Of a stretch of 64,000 nucleotides of DNA, positions 63,062-64,000 are shown piece by piece. A program made the translations under genes and the position numbers. Position 1 is the stretch's first letter. Each line of letters opens with the position of its first letter. The stretch lies in contig JAUJND010000003.1 of NCBI GenBank assembly GCA_030446505.1, positions 30,514 to 94,513 on the forward strand, read 5' to 3'. Origin of the DNA: Chroococcidiopsidaceae cyanobacterium YX2bin18 (lineage in GTDB: Bacteria > Cyanobacteriota > Cyanobacteriia > Cyanobacteriales > Chroococcidiopsidaceae). The notes under the pieces were generated by a model. That model worked only from the letters and a program-made list of their open reading frames with translations. It had not been told where the DNA came from and did not search any database.

Positions 63062-64000
63062 ATGAATAGTCCCTTTTTATCTCGCCTCCATAGTCTCGAT
63101 CGCCCTGTTATTGTCTTTGATGGCGCAATGGGAACATCACTACAGACACAAAATCTAACGGCTGACGACTTTGGCGGATCTCAGTATGAAGGCTGTAATG
63201 AATATTTGGTACACACCAAGCCAGAGGCAGTAGAGCAAGTACATCGAGAGTTTCTAGCGGTTGGTGCGGATGTAATTGAAACTGATACTTTTGGCGGTGC
63301 GTCAATTGTACTGGCAGAGTATGACTTGGCAGATCAAGCTTACACACTGAATAAAACAGCCGCAGAAATAGCAAAGCGTGTTGCATCTGAGTTTTCTACT
63401 CCAGAGAAACCCCGATTTGTCGCTGGTTCGATGGGTCCAGGCACCAAAGCACCAACTTTAGGGCATATTGACTACGACACAATGAAAGCCGCTTATGCAG
63501 AGCAGGCAGAGGGGTTGTATGACGGTGGAGTAGATTTATTTATTATCGAAACTTGCCTGGATGTCCTGCAAATTAAGGCAACTCTAAATGCAATAGAAGA
63601 TGTATTTCAGCGCAAGGGCGATCGCCGCCCGTTGATGGTTTCAGTAACGATAGAAGCAAGTTTAGGTACGTTGCTAGTAGGTTCTGATATTAGTGCAGTT
63701 TTGACGATTTTGGAACCTTACCCGATTGATATTCTGGGTCTTAACTGTGCTACAGGACCGGATCTGATGGCGGAACACATTCGCTATTTATCGGCTCACT
63801 CGCCCTTTGTAATTTCCTGTATTCCCAACGCTGGGTTGCCAGAAAACATTGGTGGTCATGCTCACTACAAATTAACACCAATGGAACTGCGGCTGGCGCT
63901 GATGCGCTTCGTGGAGGATTTAGGAGTGCAGGTAATCGGCGGCTGTTGCGGCACAACATCAAACCACATTCAGCAACTAGTCGAAATTGCCAAAACTATA
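63062..64000 (+). CDS. metH: Methionine synthase, cobalamin-dependent, N-terminal part
   Basis: The open frame runs to the right edge (313 codons seen). [16 protein letters not shown] and [14 protein letters not shown] define the homocysteine-binding barrel. The zinc-ligand motifs are LGLNCATGP and IGGCCGTTS. Transfers a methyl group from 5-methyl-THF to homocysteine. ATG 63062 is the natural start. Confidence 0.93.
   Translation, partial: MNSPFLSRLHSLDRPVIVFDGAMGTSLQTQNLTADDFGGSQYEGCNEYLVHTKPEAVEQVHREFLAVGADVIETDTFGGASIVLAEYDLADQAYTLNKTAAEIAKRVASEFSTPEKPRFVAGSMGPGTKAPTLGHIDYDTMKAAYAEQAEGLYDGGVDLFIIETCLDVLQIKATLNAIEDVFQRKGDRRPLMVSVTIEASLGTLLVGSDISAVLTILEPYPIDILGLNCATGPDLMAEHIRYLSAHSPFVISCIPNAGLPENIGGHAHYKLTPMELRLALMRFVEDLGVQVIGGCCGTTSNHIQQLVEIAKTI

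Noticed and set aside
1..64000. CRISPR arrays, tRNA or rRNA genes, prophage or integrase, known anti-phage defence operons
   Set aside because: I looked for regular direct repeats with spacers, tRNA T-loop motifs and rRNA signatures by eye and found none. No restriction, toxin-antitoxin or retron genes are evident either. A tool-based scan (tRNAscan, CRISPR finder, DefenseFinder) would be decisive.

Overview
The window comes from a cyanobacterial chromosome. Evidence: chlorophyll synthase (chlG), the cytochrome b6f subunit PetP, a glucolipid synthase of the MGlcDG type, a Mo-dependent-nitrogenase-family C-terminal domain, a dnaX gene carrying an intein, many HIP1-type GCGATCGC octamers, and short heptanucleotide tandem repeats. 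The overall look (large surface-polysaccharide island, many IS remnants, many broken genes) fits a large-genome filamentous or Chroococcidiopsis-like cyanobacterium. The species cannot be fixed from the sequence alone.

Layout. 1-1534: zinc/manganese-type ABC transporter (permease and ATPase, minus strand) with a Zur-like palindrome upstream. 2103-14335: mostly housekeeping genes (lipoprotein, DUF1517, tyrA, HD-GYP response regulator, glmU, isoaspartyl peptidase, DUF2256, trmJ, beta-lactamase-like hydrolase, obg, TerB/Mo-nitro_C, EamA-like transporter). 14354-36329: a surface-polysaccharide/O-antigen island read mostly on the minus strand, ending in a Wzm/Wzt ABC exporter. It contains dTDP-rhamnose genes, glycosyltransferases, methyltransferases, sulfotransferases, a 1220-residue multidomain enzyme and two invading tnpB elements. 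Several genes in it are frameshifted. 36741-39296: petP, an ArsA-like ATPase, chlG. 39297-48573: an unstable block in which a segment made of the chlG 3' end, an NPDL/EGR-repeat protein gene and the era 3' end is present three times in tandem. It is disrupted by an IS630-type and an IS4-type element. 48673-64000: era, a histidine phosphatase, dnaX with its intein, a glucolipid synthase, a DRTGG-domain protein in fragments, a GIY-YIG/PadR fusion, a DprA-like protein, MAPEG, yajQ, a metallothionein, a methyltransferase and the start of metH.

How the genes work together. The island at 14-36 kb would make activated sugars (rmlA, rmlD, an extended SDR epimerase), assemble and decorate a glycan (GT2/GT4 enzymes, O-methylation, sulfation) and export it through Wzm/Wzt. 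The Wzt carries a C-terminal substrate-recognition extension. Three neighbouring genes here share a recurring module of about 125 residues that I do not recognise from a named family.

Most interesting observations: (1) the dnaX intein holds a LAGLIDADG endonuclease reading frame that is out of frame with the host intein, while both frames stay open for about 295 codons; (2) the chlG'-repeat gene-era' triplication, with era'/chlG' fusion junctions; (3) the recurring module in the polysaccharide island; (4) the GIY-YIG/PadR fusion. Caution: frameshifts are frequent even in conserved genes (era, chlG, DRTGG protein, histidine phosphatase), so either pseudogenisation is extensive or the assembly has indel errors.
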